From Gammaproteobacteria bacterium (lineage in GTDB: Bacteria > Pseudomonadota > Gammaproteobacteria > Burkholderiales > Rhodocyclaceae), in NCBI GenBank assembly GCA_018824085.1, contig JAHJHI010000034.1:186001-250000 (forward strand): a DNA stretch of 64,000 bases, in the 5' to 3' direction. The notes under the pieces were generated by a model. That model was not told where the DNA came from. It ran no database searches and saw nothing but the letters and a program-made list of their open reading frames with translations. Below are positions 55,791 through 64,000 of this stretch, one piece after another (positions within the stretch are counted from its first letter, which is position 1; the number at the start of each line of letters is the position of its first letter). Made by a program: the position numbers and the translations under genes.

Positions 55791-57233
55791 ATGAAAACAG
55801 CAGCAATGGGATCCGCCCAGGCGACCTATGACTACCGCGTGGTGCGCCAGTTCGCATTGATGACGGTGGTCTGGGGCATCGTGGGCATGTTGGTCGGGGT
55901 GGTGATTGCTGCCCAGCTGGTCTGGCCCGAACTGAACTATGGTGAATGGTTCCACTTCGGCCGCTTGAGGCCGCTGCATACCAATGCGGTGATCTTTGCC
56001 TTTGGCGGTTGTGCGCTGATGGCAACGTCGTTCTTCGTGGTTCAGCGGACCTGTCACACGCGGCTGTTCGCGCCGTGGCTCGCCGAATTCGTTTTCTGGG
56101 GCTGGCAACTGGTCATCGTGCTGGCGGCGATCACGCTGCCGATGGGCTATACGCAGGGCAAGGAATACGCGGAGCTCGAGTGGCCGATCGACATCCTGAT
56201 CGCCGTGGTGTGGGTCGCCTACGCCGTCGTGTTCTTCGGCACGATCGCCAAGCGCAAGACGACGCACATCTACGTGGCAAACTGGTTTTACGGGGCGTTC
56301 ATCATCACCGTCGCGCTGCTGCACATCGTCAATAGCGCCGCGATTCCGGCCGGATTCATGAAGTCCTATTCGGCCTATGCAGGCGTGCAGGACGCGATGG
56401 TCCAGTGGTGGTACGGGCACAACGCGGTCGGCTTCTTCCTGACCGCAGGCTTCCTCGGCATGATGTATTACTTCGTGCCGAAGCAGGCCGAGCGTCCGGT
56501 GTATTCATACCGCCTGTCGGTCGTGCACTTCTGGGCGCTGATCTTCACCTACATGTGGGCGGGCCCGCACCACCTGCACTACACCGCGCTGCCGGACTGG
56601 ACGCAGTCGGTCGGCATGGTGTTCTCGCTGATCCTGCTGGCACCGTCCTGGGGCGGCATGATCAACGGCATCATGACGCTGTCGGGTGCGTGGCACAAAC
56701 TGCGCACCGACCCGATCCTCAAGTTCCTGATCACCTCGCTGTCGTTCTACGGCATGTCGACGTTTGAAGGCCCGATGATGTCGATCAAGACGGTCAACGC
56801 GCTGTCGCACTACACGGACTGGACCATCGGTCACGTGCATTCCGGTGCGCTCGGCTGGGTGGCGATGATTTCCATCGGTTCGATCTACTACCTGATCCCG
56901 CGTCTGTTCGGCCAGGAGAAGATGCACAGCGTGCCGGCCATCAGCATCCACTTCTGGATGTCGACGCTGGGCGTCGTGCTCTACATCGCCTCGATGTGGA
57001 TCGCCGGCGTGATGCAGGGAATGATGTGGCGTGCCATCAATGACGATGGCACGTTGACCTACACGTTTGTCGAGAGCGTGAAGTCGAGCTATCCGTTCTG
57101 GTTCATCCGCTTCGTCGGCGGGGCGCTATTCCTGTCCGGCATGTTCGTGATGGCGTGGAACGTGTGGAAGACCATTGCGGGCCAGAAGCCCTACAACGCT
57201 CCCGTGCTGGCACCTGCCGCCGCGCACGCCTGA
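55791..57233 (+). CDS. ccoN: Cytochrome cbb3 oxidase catalytic subunit I
   Basis: The haem-copper oxygen-reducing subunit of the high-affinity cbb3 oxidase. The 480-residue protein has about 12 helices. Haem b and b3/CuB ligand histidines lie in [21 protein letters not shown], the [14 protein letters not shown] motif and [11 protein letters not shown]. The length is normal. A GGGAGCAGGTG ribosome binding site precedes ATG 55791. It is the first gene of ccoNOQP-ccoG-fixH, with the Anr-like box about 100 bases upstream. Confidence 0.97.
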   Translation: MKTAAMGSAQATYDYRVVRQFALMTVVWGIVGMLVGVVIAAQLVWPELNYGEWFHFGRLRPLHTNAVIFAFGGCALMATSFFVVQRTCHTRLFAPWLAEFVFWGWQLVIVLAAITLPMGYTQGKEYAELEWPIDILIAVVWVAYAVVFFGTIAKRKTTHIYVANWFYGAFIITVALLHIVNSAAIPAGFMKSYSAYAGVQDAMVQWWYGHNAVGFFLTAGFLGMMYYFVPKQAERPVYSYRLSVVHFWALIFTYMWAGPHHLHYTALPDWTQSVGMVFSLILLAPSWGGMINGIMTLSGAWHKLRTDPILKFLITSLSFYGMSTFEGPMMSIKTVNALSHYTDWTIGHVHSGALGWVAMISIGSIYYLIPRLFGQEKMHSVPAISIHFWMSTLGVVLYIASMWIAGVMQGMMWRAINDDGTLTYTFVESVKSSYPFWFIRFVGGALFLSGMFVMAWNVWKTIAGQKPYNAPVLAPAAAHA

Positions 57234-57254
57234 CAAGACGGAGAGAAAACAATC

Positions 57255-57869
57255 ATGGCTGCATCAAAACACGAACTGATCGAACGCAATGTCGGCCTTC
57301 TCATCGTGCTCACGCTGGTCGTTGTCGCGATCGGCGGACTGGTGGAAATCGTCCCGCTGTTTTTCCAGCACTCGACGACGGAGCCGGTCGAAGGCGTCAA
57401 GCCCTACGAGCCGTTGCAACTGGTGGGACGGGACATCTATGTGCGGGAAGGCTGCTACAACTGCCATTCCCAGATGATTCGTCCGTTCCGCGCCGAAACC
57501 GAGCGCTACGGCCACTACTCGGTCGCGGGGGAATTCGTCTATGACCGTCCGTTCCAGTGGGGTTCCAAGCGGACCGGGCCTGATCTGGCCCGTGTGGGCG
57601 GACGCTATTCGGACGAGTGGCATCGCGTTCATCTGATCAACCCGCGCGACGTCGTGCCGGAGTCGAACATGCCGGCGTTCGCCTTCCTCGAGCGTCCGGT
57701 AGATGCCGCTACCGTCGAGCAGCACATGCGTGCGCTGACGGTCGTCGGTGTGCCCTACACCGAAGAGCAGATGAAGGGTGCGGCGGCGTCGCTGAAAGGC
57801 AAGACGGAAATGGATGCGCTGATCGCCTACCTGCAGGGACTGGGTACGGCCATCAAGCGCGTGAATTGA
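57255..57869 (+). CDS. ccoO: Cytochrome cbb3 oxidase subunit II (mono-haem c)
   Basis: A 204-residue membrane-anchored mono-haem cytochrome c passing electrons to CcoN. One N-terminal helix (about 15-37) is followed by the haem-binding CYNCH in [17 protein letters not shown], and a distal methionine in PESNMPAF. It lies 21 bases after ccoN with a GGAGAGAAAAC ribosome binding region. Confidence 0.97.
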   Translation: MAASKHELIERNVGLLIVLTLVVVAIGGLVEIVPLFFQHSTTEPVEGVKPYEPLQLVGRDIYVREGCYNCHSQMIRPFRAETERYGHYSVAGEFVYDRPFQWGSKRTGPDLARVGGRYSDEWHRVHLINPRDVVPESNMPAFAFLERPVDAATVEQHMRALTVVGVPYTEEQMKGAAASLKGKTEMDALIAYLQGLGTAIKRVN

Positions 57870-57880
57870 GCGGAGGCATC

Positions 57881-58057
57881 ATGGACTACGACATCAATAC
57901 CCTGCGCATCGCTGTCACCGTTGCCGGTTTCGTCTGCTTCATCGCCATCGTCATCATGGCCTGGCGACCGGGCGCGCAGCGTGCCTATCAAGAGGCAGCG
58001 ATGCTGCCGTTCGCCGACGACGAGCGTCCGTACAGCGCAACCGGAGAAAGCAAGTGA
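57881..58057 (+). CDS. ccoQ: Cbb3 oxidase assembly/stability subunit CcoQ
   Basis: A 58-residue single-helix membrane protein (helix about residues 10-27, then the W-RPGAQRAYQEAAMLPFADDE tail) that stabilises the oxidase complex. GGAGGCATC precedes the ATG at 57881. The gene lies 11 bases after ccoO, and its stop overlaps the ccoP GTG start. Confidence 0.92.
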   Translation: MDYDINTLRIAVTVAGFVCFIAIVIMAWRPGAQRAYQEAAMLPFADDERPYSATGESK

Positions 58058-58968
58058 GTGACTTCATCAACGACTTCTGGAACATCTACGTGGTGGTGCT
58101 GGTCATCGCCAGCCTGTTGTTCTGTGCGTTCATCATCCTGTCAAACCGTGCTTCGCGCCCCAAGGGTGGCGTGGTCGAACTGCACGGACATCAGTGGGAC
58201 GAAACACTGGCCGAATGGAACAACCCGCTGCCGCGCTGGTGGGTATGGCTGTTCTGGATGACGATCGCCTTCGCAATCGTCTATCTGATCGCCTATCCGG
58301 GGCTGGGGCGGTTTGGCGGTCAGCTGAACTGGACGTCCGCCAACGCCTACGAGCGTGAAGTGGCTGCGGCGGACGCCAAGGTAGCGCCGCTGTTCGAACG
58401 CTATGCGCAGATGGACATCAAGCTGATCGCTGCCGATCCCGAAGCGCGCGCCATGGGCGAACGGCTGTTTCTCAACAACTGCGCACAGTGCCACGGTACG
58501 GATGCGCGTGGTTCGCGCGGCTTTCCCAACCTGACCGACAGCGACTGGCTGTATGGCGGCGATCCGGAAACCATCAAGGCCTCGATCACCGACGGGCGCA
58601 ATGCGATGATGCCGGCGTTCTCGTCCATGATTGACGGCGAGCAGCTGCGCGATGTCGTGCATTACGTGCGGTCGCTGTCGGGACTGACCGTCGACAGCAT
58701 GCGCCAGCAGCGCGGCAAGGCGGTCTTCGCCGCCAACTGCGCAGCCTGCCACGGCGCGGAGGCGCACGGCAATCCTGTCATGGGCGCCCCCAGTCTTGCC
58801 GACAGCACGTGGTTGTACGGCAGCACGGAAGCCATCATCACGCAAACCGTATCGCGGGGCCGCAATGGCCACATGCCGGCGCACGGAGATTTGCTCGGTG
58901 ACGACAAGATCCGCCTGGTCACCGCCTACGTCTGGGGCCTGTCCAATAACGCGACCGGAGCTCATTGA
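58054..58968 (+). CDS. ccoP: Cytochrome cbb3 oxidase subunit III (di-haem c)
   Basis: A 304-residue di-haem cytochrome c that delivers electrons to the oxidase. Two N-terminal membrane segments (about 8-30 and 60-82, separated by the LHGHQWDETLAEWNNPLPRWW motif) anchor two c-type domains. The haem sites are NNCAQCHG and ANCAACHG, with later methionines as ligands. GTG at 58054 overlaps the ccoQ stop. Its TGA overlaps the ccoG ATG. Confidence 0.96.
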   Translation: MSDFINDFWNIYVVVLVIASLLFCAFIILSNRASRPKGGVVELHGHQWDETLAEWNNPLPRWWVWLFWMTIAFAIVYLIAYPGLGRFGGQLNWTSANAYEREVAAADAKVAPLFERYAQMDIKLIAADPEARAMGERLFLNNCAQCHGTDARGSRGFPNLTDSDWLYGGDPETIKASITDGRNAMMPAFSSMIDGEQLRDVVHYVRSLSGLTVDSMRQQRGKAVFAANCAACHGAEAHGNPVMGAPSLADSTWLYGSTEAIITQTVSRGRNGHMPAHGDLLGDDKIRLVTAYVWGLSNNATGAH

Positions 58969-60437
58969 TGGCAGCAGGTCCCTCACCGGGCGGCAATACG
59001 CCGGCCCCGGCCGTGAAGCGGGCGCGCGTGATTCCGATTGTTGAAGCCGCTTCGGAGGAGGGGGACCTGTATGCGGCCCGCCTGAAAATTCAGCCGCGCA
59101 GCATCCAGGGCCGTTTCAATACGGTGCGTTGGGCCATGGTATGGCTGACGCAGTTGCTGTTCTATGGGCTGGCCTGGGTGCCGTGGAGCGGCCGGCAGGC
59201 CGTCCTGTTCGATCTGGCCGAGCGCAAGTTCTACATCTTCGGCCTCGTGCTGTGGCCGCAGGATGTCGTCTACCTCGCCCTGCTGCTCATCATCAGTGCG
59301 CTGGGGCTTTTCCTGGTGACGGCGGTCGCGGGGCGGGTGTGGTGCGGCTATGCCTGTCCGCAATCGGTCTATACCGAGATATTCATGTGGATAGAGCGTC
59401 GCATCGAAGGCGACCGCTCGGCCCGCCTGAAGCTCGACGCGTCGCCGCTCGGGATGCGAAAGATCGGACTGCGTTCGGCCAAGCATGGTGCGTGGGCGAT
59501 CCTTGCACTGTGGACGGGTTTCACATTCGTCGGTTACTTCACGCCGATTCGCGAGCTGGCAGCCGGGGTTTCGGTCGGTACCGTCGGTTCGTGGGAAGGC
59601 TTCTGGATGCTGTTCTACGCGGCCTTCACCTATATATTCGCCGGCCACATGCGCGAGCAGGTGTGCAAGTACATGTGCCCGTATGCCCGCTTCCAGGGCG
59701 TGATGTTCGACCCCGATACGCTGATAGTCAGTTATGACACGGCACGCGGCGAACCGCGTGGTTCACGTCGCAAGGCGGCCGAAGGCCTGCCGGTCGGTGA
59801 TTGTGTCGACTGTGAATGGTGCGTTCAGGTCTGTCCGACCGGCATCGACATCCGCAACGGCCTGCAGTACGAGTGCATTGGCTGTGCGCTGTGCATCGAC
59901 GCCTGTGATCAGGTCATGGACAAGGTCGGACGGCCGCGCGGCCTGATTGCCTACTCGACCGAGCGCTCGCAGCTTGAAGGCAAGCCGGCGCACGAAAGCT
60001 GGCGCGAGGTGCTCGCACACATCCTGCGTCCGCGTGTCATCCTCTACAGCAGTCTGCTGCTGTTCATCTGTTCCGGCTTTGCCTGGGCGCTGTTCACGCG
60101 CGTGCCGGTCAAGGTCAACGTGATGCGTGACCGCGCTTCGCTGGCGCGCGAGGTGGAGGGCGGAAAGATCGAAAACGTGTATCGGCTGCGCATCATGAAC
60201 ACGACCGAGTTGCCGCGCCGCTTTGCGCTCGATGTCGAGGGCATTCCGGGCGCCGCGATCGAGGATATGCGGGAAATCGAGGTCGAGGCCGCCGGATCGC
60301 GCGACATATCGGTGCGTGTGCGGGTCGACGCCGAAGTGCTTGCGCCGGGCTCGCACCCGGTCTATTTCAACCTGCAGGCGGTGGATGCGCCGGACGTTCG
60401 CGTCCATGAGAAGGCCTCCTTCCTGCAACCGAGGTAA
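58968..60437 (+). CDS. ccoG: Cytochrome c oxidase accessory protein CcoG (FixG/RdxA)
   Basis: A 489-residue polytopic Fe-S membrane protein needed for copper handling and assembly of cbb3 oxidases. About five helices are followed by ferredoxin motifs: CGYACPQSVYTE, CKYMCPYARFQGVMFDPDTL, and CVDCEWCVQVCPTGIDIR with a second CIGCALCIDACDQVMDKV. The C-terminal periplasmic half is an Ig-like FixG domain (about 380-485). Start at 58968 overlaps the ccoP stop. Confidence 0.95.
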   Translation: MAAGPSPGGNTPAPAVKRARVIPIVEAASEEGDLYAARLKIQPRSIQGRFNTVRWAMVWLTQLLFYGLAWVPWSGRQAVLFDLAERKFYIFGLVLWPQDVVYLALLLIISALGLFLVTAVAGRVWCGYACPQSVYTEIFMWIERRIEGDRSARLKLDASPLGMRKIGLRSAKHGAWAILALWTGFTFVGYFTPIRELAAGVSVGTVGSWEGFWMLFYAAFTYIFAGHMREQVCKYMCPYARFQGVMFDPDTLIVSYDTARGEPRGSRRKAAEGLPVGDCVDCEWCVQVCPTGIDIRNGLQYECIGCALCIDACDQVMDKVGRPRGLIAYSTERSQLEGKPAHESWREVLAHILRPRVILYSSLLLFICSGFAWALFTRVPVKVNVMRDRASLAREVEGGKIENVYRLRIMNTTELPRRFALDVEGIPGAAIEDMREIEVEAAGSRDISVRVRVDAEVLAPGSHPVYFNLQAVDAPDVRVHEKASFLQPR

Positions 60438-60440
60438 GCC

Positions 60441-60956
60441 ATGGAACACTCACATACACTGGCTGCGCCGTGGTACCGCCACCGCTGGCCGTGGTTGCTG
60501 ATGGCCGGGCCGGCCACGGTCATCGTCGCCGGCGCGATCACGACATGGCTGGCGGCAACCGGCAATACGGCGCTCGTTGCCGACGAGTATTACAAGCAGG
60601 GGCTGACGATCAATCGCACGCTCGCCCACGAGCGCCGGGCCGACGAACTGGGTGCGCAACTGCGGGTGACGGCGACGCCGGCTGAGGCGGGTAACACGCG
60701 GCTGGACATCGAACTTGCCTTGAATGAGGGCGTTGCCTATCCGCCGCGCCTGCGTGTGCTGCTCACGCACCCCACGCGTAGCGAGCTGGACCGCGAATTG
60801 TTGCTGACCGGAGCCGGGGGGCGCTACACGGGCTTGGTGCGCGACCTGCCTCCCACTCACTGGAAGCTTGTGATCGAAGACGATGTCCGCAGCTGGCGGA
60901 TGCAGAAAAATCTGGTCATCGACGCGTCAGGCGTCGCGGAGAAACACGGTGGCTGA
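60441..60956 (+). CDS. fixH: FixH family protein
   Basis: A 171-residue protein with one N-terminal membrane helix (about 17-37) and a periplasmic beta-rich domain. The FixH signature AL-VADEYYKQGLTINRTL is present after the helix. FixH is required with FixGIS for assembly of cbb3 oxidase. No copper ATPase (fixI) or fixS gene follows in this window. It starts 4 bases after ccoG and overlaps the next small gene by 8 bases. Confidence 0.9.
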   Translation: MEHSHTLAAPWYRHRWPWLLMAGPATVIVAGAITTWLAATGNTALVADEYYKQGLTINRTLAHERRADELGAQLRVTATPAEAGNTRLDIELALNEGVAYPPRLRVLLTHPTRSELDRELLLTGAGGRYTGLVRDLPPTHWKLVIEDDVRSWRMQKNLVIDASGVAEKHGG

Positions 60957-61233
60957 AATTCTCGATGACAGGGGGCGCGGGGACACCCGGCGCAAACCCG
61001 GTGGCGGAGTGCGTCTGTTCGCACTCGTGTCCTGGCCGTCATTCCTCGTCGCGGCGCTCGCCGAGATGGTGTTCTTCAGCGTGGTGAGCCCGCGGGAACT
61101 CTATCTGCTGGGTGAGCCGGTGTATTTCTCTCCGGTGGCGACCTACTCCATCGGATTCTTCGGCTTCTGGTGTGCAACGGGGGCCTCCAGCCTGCTGACG
61201 GCCTGGCTGTCGGAAAAACTCCCGATCCGCTGA
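60949..61233 (+). CDS. Small membrane protein of unknown function at end of cco operon
   Basis: A 94-residue protein starting at GTG 60949, overlapping fixH by 8 bases. After a basic N-terminus (RRKPGGGVRLF), two hydrophobic helices are visible: about residues 25-45 (LVSWPSFLVAALAEMVFFSVV) and 60-82 (TYSIGFFGFWCATGASSLL). No family is recognised by me. Translational coupling to fixH suggests a role in cbb3 oxidase biogenesis, but that is inference. The true start could differ; no clear ribosome binding site is seen. Confidence 0.7.
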   Translation: MAEILDDRGRGDTRRKPGGGVRLFALVSWPSFLVAALAEMVFFSVVSPRELYLLGEPVYFSPVATYSIGFFGFWCATGASSLLTAWLSEKLPIR

Positions 61234-61253
61234 TCCTGGCTGGATCAATGGTC

Positions 61254-61284
61254 CAGCGACCGGCAGCCGTGCTGCCGGTCGCTG
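61254..61284. terminator. Hairpin between the cco operon and uspA
   Basis: A perfect 13-base stem (61254-61266, 61272-61284) with a CCGTG loop between convergent genes, 20 bases after the small membrane protein stop and 4 bases from the uspA stop. There is no T-tract. Confidence 0.65.
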
Positions 61285-61288
61285 CGTT

Positions 61289-61741
61289 CTAGCGGTAGAC
61301 CAGAACAGGGATCTTCGAGTTGGACAGCACCTTCTGGGTCACGCTGCCCAGCAACAGGTTTGCCAGACCGCGCCGGCTGTGCGAGGCCATGAAGATCACG
61401 TCGGCCTTCTTCGACAGGCCGACGTCGATGATGGCCTTGTGCGGCTCCTTGTTCGTGACCGCAAGGCAATCCACCTTCACCCCGGCAGCATCGGCCTCCG
61501 CGCGCGCGCTCTGCAGAATGCGGTCCGCGTGCGTGCGCATGGCATCCGTGAAGTCGTTCGGGGCGATCGGATCGTAGCTTTCGTCGTCTTCCTCGCTGTG
61601 CAGCATGGATACCTCATAGTCCTTCATCACGAACAGAAACGTGATGTGACCGGATACATCCTTGGCAAAACAGATCGCGTGCGTGATGGCTGCCTTCGAA
61701 AGTTCGGAACCATCGATCGGTACGAGTACGTGGCGAAACAT
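61289..61741 (-). CDS. uspA: Universal stress protein (UspA family)
   Basis: A 150-residue soluble stress protein. It begins MFRHVLVPIDGSELSKAAI, and has the nucleotide-binding-type loop HSRRGLANLLLGSVTQKVL with IPVLV at the C-terminus, which suggests ATP binding. AAGGAG precedes the start on the minus strand. Its position next to the low-oxygen oxidase operon fits the common link of Usp proteins with Anr-type regulation, but no such box is seen upstream. The symbol marks family only. Confidence 0.88.
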   Translation of the reverse strand: MFRHVLVPIDGSELSKAAITHAICFAKDVSGHITFLFVMKDYEVSMLHSEEDDESYDPIAPNDFTDAMRTHADRILQSARAEADAAGVKVDCLAVTNKEPHKAIIDVGLSKKADVIFMASHSRRGLANLLLGSVTQKVLSNSKIPVLVYR

Positions 61742-61884
61742 CCTGGAACTCCTTCTCGTTGTTATTGACCGGACGCCGCCACGGTGCCCGGCCGGTCCTT
61801 CAACATGGCCCTACCACCGAATTCTATCGGCTTGCGCTCACCCCATCCGGGCAAAACAGCAGGATTTTCGCCCCCCATACGCAA

Positions 61885-61918
61885 GAAGCCGGAAGTGCGC
61901 TGACGCACTTCCGGCTTC
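61885..61918. terminator. Hairpin downstream of the desaturase
   Basis: A perfect 15-base stem (GAAGCCGGAAGTGCG 61885-61899; complement 61904-61918) with a CTGA loop, 18 bases beyond the desaturase stop on the minus strand. It lacks a T-tract but is otherwise terminator-like. Confidence 0.65.
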
Positions 61919-61936
61919 CGGCTGACCGCGAGTGCT

Positions 61937-63112
61937 TCAGATTGCGTAGGTCTTCAGACGCATCGAAAAGTCCTGCAATTGCTTGATGCCGCTGGATTCG
62001 GCGCGTGCGCACCAGTCCTGCAGCTGCTTGAGCAGCTGTTCGCTCGATGCCGTCGAACGGGCCCACAGCGCGATCAGTTCCTGGCGCATCGTGTGCACCA
62101 TCTCCAGGCGGCTGCTGTGTGCGAGCACCGATTCCATTTCGGCGTCGTCACTTGCCGGCTGCGCGTTCTCGCTGCGTGCGAGCCAGTGCTTGAAGCGCTT
62201 GTAGCTGTCGCCGTCCGCGAGGCTGGCGTGCGACGAGCGCAGCTTTTCGACCTCTTCCGCGTAGATCGAACGCAGCGAGCGCATGTAGCGCGTCATCACG
62301 TCGTAGCGATGGGTGATGATGGCTTCGAGCGTTTGCGTGTCGACCACGGTGCGGGCTTCGAAACGCGGCTGCGGAATCGTGCGCTTGGCTTTTGCCAGAC
62401 CGCAGATTTCCAGGATGCGGATGTACATCCAGCCGATGTCGAATTCGTACCACTTCGACGACAGTTTCGCCGACGTGGCGAAGGCGTGGTGGTTGTTGTG
62501 CAATTCCTCGCCGCCGATGATGATGCCCCACGGAGAAAGATTGGTCGCAGCGTCGGTGCAGTCGTAGTTGCGATAGCCCCAGTAGTGGCCGATGCCATTG
62601 ACGACGCCGGCCGCCCAGATGGGAATCCAAGCCATCTGCACCGCCCAGATCGTCAGGCCGAGCGGCCCGAACAGCAGCACGTTGGTGACGAGCATCAGCT
62701 TGATGCCGAGCGCCGAGTGCTTGGTGTAGACGTTGCGCTCGATCCAGTCATCGGGCGTGCCGTGACCGTAGCGGCTCATCGTTTCCTTGTTGTTCGCTTC
62801 CGCGCGATACAGCTCTGCGCCTTCGAACAGCACCTTCTTGATGCCGAGAACCTGCGGGCTGTGCGGATCTTCGGGCGTTTCGCACTTTGCGTGGTGCTTG
62901 CGGTGGATGGCTGCCCACTCCTTCGTCACCATGCCCGTGGTCATCCACAGCCAGAAACGGAAGAAGTGGCTCGGGATGGCGTGCATCTCGAGCGCGCGGT
63001 GCGCCTGGTGCCGGTGCAGATAGATCGTGACGGCCGCGATCGTGATGTGTGTAAACACCAGCGCGACGACGATGTAGCCCCACCAGGGCAGGTCGACAAG
63101 ACCATTTAGCAT
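61937..63112 (-). CDS. desA: Membrane fatty acid desaturase (acyl-CoA/phospholipid delta-9 type)
   Basis: A 391-residue di-iron membrane enzyme introducing a double bond into acyl chains. The three histidine boxes are HRHQAHRA, HRKHH and HNNHH (about residues 33-40, 70-74 and 203-207). Hydrophobic segments flank them. The catalytic part ends near residue 245; the last 145 residues form a charged, probably helical extension seen in proteobacterial DesA proteins. A near-consensus sigma-70 promoter lies upstream. It is a single gene. Confidence 0.92.
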   Translation of the reverse strand: MLNGLVDLPWWGYIVVALVFTHITIAAVTIYLHRHQAHRALEMHAIPSHFFRFWLWMTTGMVTKEWAAIHRKHHAKCETPEDPHSPQVLGIKKVLFEGAELYRAEANNKETMSRYGHGTPDDWIERNVYTKHSALGIKLMLVTNVLLFGPLGLTIWAVQMAWIPIWAAGVVNGIGHYWGYRNYDCTDAATNLSPWGIIIGGEELHNNHHAFATSAKLSSKWYEFDIGWMYIRILEICGLAKAKRTIPQPRFEARTVVDTQTLEAIITHRYDVMTRYMRSLRSIYAEEVEKLRSSHASLADGDSYKRFKHWLARSENAQPASDDAEMESVLAHSSRLEMVHTMRQELIALWARSTASSEQLLKQLQDWCARAESSGIKQLQDFSMRLKTYAI

Positions 63113-63148
63113 TCAGGGTTTTCCTAGATACACGAATTGAAGGTGTTG

Positions 63149-63176
63149 ATTCTACGCGACATCCGCTAGCGGTCAA
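63149..63176 (-). promoter_or_regulatory. Sigma-70 promoter of the desaturase gene
   Basis: On the minus strand TTGACC (63176-63171), 16 bases, TAGAAT (63154-63149): one mismatch from consensus in each element, 37 bases upstream of the ATG. Confidence 0.75.
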
Positions 63177-63187
63177 TTTGCGCAACG

Positions 63188-64000
63188 TCAAGTCTTTGTT
63201 TCACGCAGCGTGGTGTCATCGGATGAATCCCCCACGACACGTACTTCGCGTTGCGGGAACGGAATTTCAATCCCCTCTGCGCGAAAGCGCCGGAGTATTT
63301 CCAGCTGGATGGCTGAGCGCAGCCCCAGCGTTCCGTTCTCCGGGTCGGCGATCCAGAAGCCGAGTTCGAGATTGATGCCGGAGTCGCCGAAGGAGTGCAG
63401 TGCCGCGCTCGGGGCGGGTTCGCCCAGCACGCGAGGCTGGGCGCTCGCCGACTCCTGCAGTATCGCGAGGGCGCGCGGTACATCGTCGCCATAGCCCACC
63501 TGCACGGACACCGCCTGCCGCACCATGCGATCGGACAGGCCTTCGTTCTGTACGACGGAGCTGATGAGGAGCTCATTCGGAATGATGGATTCCACGCCGG
63601 TCAGGCCGCGCACGACGGTATAGCGCGTGGTTATCTGCGTTACCTGGCCGCGGTCCGTGCCGACGGAGATCAGGTCTCCGATGCGTATCGAGCGCTCAAG
63701 AAGGATGATGAAACCCGATACGTAGTTCGCCATGACCTTCTGCAGGCCGAAGCCCAGGCCCACGCCGAGCGCGCCACCGAATACCGACAGCGCGGTCAGG
63801 TCGATGCCGACCAGCGGCAACGTCACCATGAGTGCGACGAACATCAGCGCCACCTTGGACAGGCGCGACAGCACGATGCGCAGGTTGCTGTCCATGCGTG
63901 CGTGCATGAGCTGGCGCTCGACCAGCGACGACAGCCAGATCGCGGCGATCAGTGTCACGAGCACCCATGCGCTGCCCTGAATCAGCGCCCAGGCCGACAG
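63188..64000 (-). CDS. MscS-family mechanosensitive ion channel (partial)
   Basis: The C-terminal part of a small-conductance mechanosensitive channel; the frame is open through the right edge, so the start is outside the window (270 codons plus stop seen). Visible are a hydrophobic helix (LIQGSAWVLVTLIAAIWLSS), the pore-lining TM3 with small residues (LSVFGGALGVGLGFGLQKVMANYVSGFIILLE) and the beta domain with SIRIGDLISVG and TRYTVVRGLTGVESIIPNELLI, followed by the alpha/beta vestibule. It should release osmolytes on hypo-osmotic shock. An internal GTG at 63964 is not the likely start. Confidence 0.9.
   Translation of the reverse strand: MSAWALIQGSAWVLVTLIAAIWLSSLVERQLMHARMDSNLRIVLSRLSKVALMFVALMVTLPLVGIDLTALSVFGGALGVGLGFGLQKVMANYVSGFIILLERSIRIGDLISVGTDRGQVTQITTRYTVVRGLTGVESIIPNELLISSVVQNEGLSDRMVRQAVSVQVGYGDDVPRALAILQESASAQPRVLGEPAPSAALHSFGDSGINLELGFWIADPENGTLGLRSAIQLEILRRFRAEGIEIPFPQREVRVVGDSSDDTTLRETKT

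Overview
The window is 64 kb of GC-rich chromosomal DNA, almost fully coding, with short intergenic gaps. Gene content points to a betaproteobacterium of the Rhodocyclales type (Methyloversatilis, Azoarcus or Thauera relatives). The supporting features are the pssA-leuA pair, the dxs-ispA-xseB set with folE2 as the GTP cyclohydrolase, an fdsGBACD formate dehydrogenase operon, a quinol nitric oxide reductase under a NorR/sigma-54 system, and an Anr-type site before a cbb3 oxidase operon. Organism identity is inference from gene families. I see no tRNA or rRNA gene, insertion sequence, prophage, CRISPR array or plasmid function.

Layout. 0-7 kb: phospholipid and leucine synthesis (pssA, leuA), a DUF2069 membrane protein and WrbA-like flavoprotein, a YihY/BrkB membrane protein, an unrecognised 511-residue protein with PilZ-like signatures, and pyrF. 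7-10 kb: a solute-binding protein translationally coupled to a hybrid histidine kinase. 10-12 kb: the rpsP-rimM-trmD-rplS translation operon with a visible promoter. 12-16 kb, minus strand: folE2, dxs, ispA, xseB. 16-23 kb: a Rieske oxygenase, an EamA exporter, a SpoIIAA-like protein, a 3-mercaptopyruvate sulfurtransferase, a LysR regulator divergent from an alcohol dehydrogenase-like quinone/enone reductase and an Old Yellow Enzyme, and a DUF454 protein. 23-27 kb: a very large transglutaminase/DUF2126 protein.

27-32 kb: nitric oxide response. norR is divergent from ric (ytfE/norA type) and norB. The space between them holds three exact GGT-N7-ACC boxes and a -24/-12 promoter. 32-36 kb: a glycosyltransferase, a YegP protein, a ModE-type HTH protein and modABC molybdate uptake. 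36-44 kb: the Mo-dependent NAD-linked formate dehydrogenase operon fdsG-B-A-C-D plus a cysteine hydrolase, with a divergent FdsR-like regulator built from a ModE-type HTH and a PBP-like domain. Molybdate uptake, formate oxidation and their regulators are therefore contiguous. 44-53 kb: rho, trxA, fdxA and an addBA-like recombination helicase/nuclease pair. 53-55 kb: a CBS protein, a fadD-type acyl-CoA ligase and an H-NS family protein. 55-61 kb: ccoNOQP, ccoG, fixH and a small membrane protein, behind an Anr/FNR-like box. 61-64 kb: a universal stress protein, a fatty acid desaturase with a clear promoter, and a mechanosensitive channel gene running off the right edge.

The theme is respiratory and redox flexibility: formate oxidation, high-affinity oxygen respiration and NO detoxification, amid housekeeping genes. 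I did not find a convincing wholly new system. The best leads are the PilZ-like protein, the binding-protein/hybrid-kinase pair, the orphan Rieske oxygenase, the ModE-like regulator of formate dehydrogenase, the small protein at the end of the cco operon and the divergent H-NS tail.
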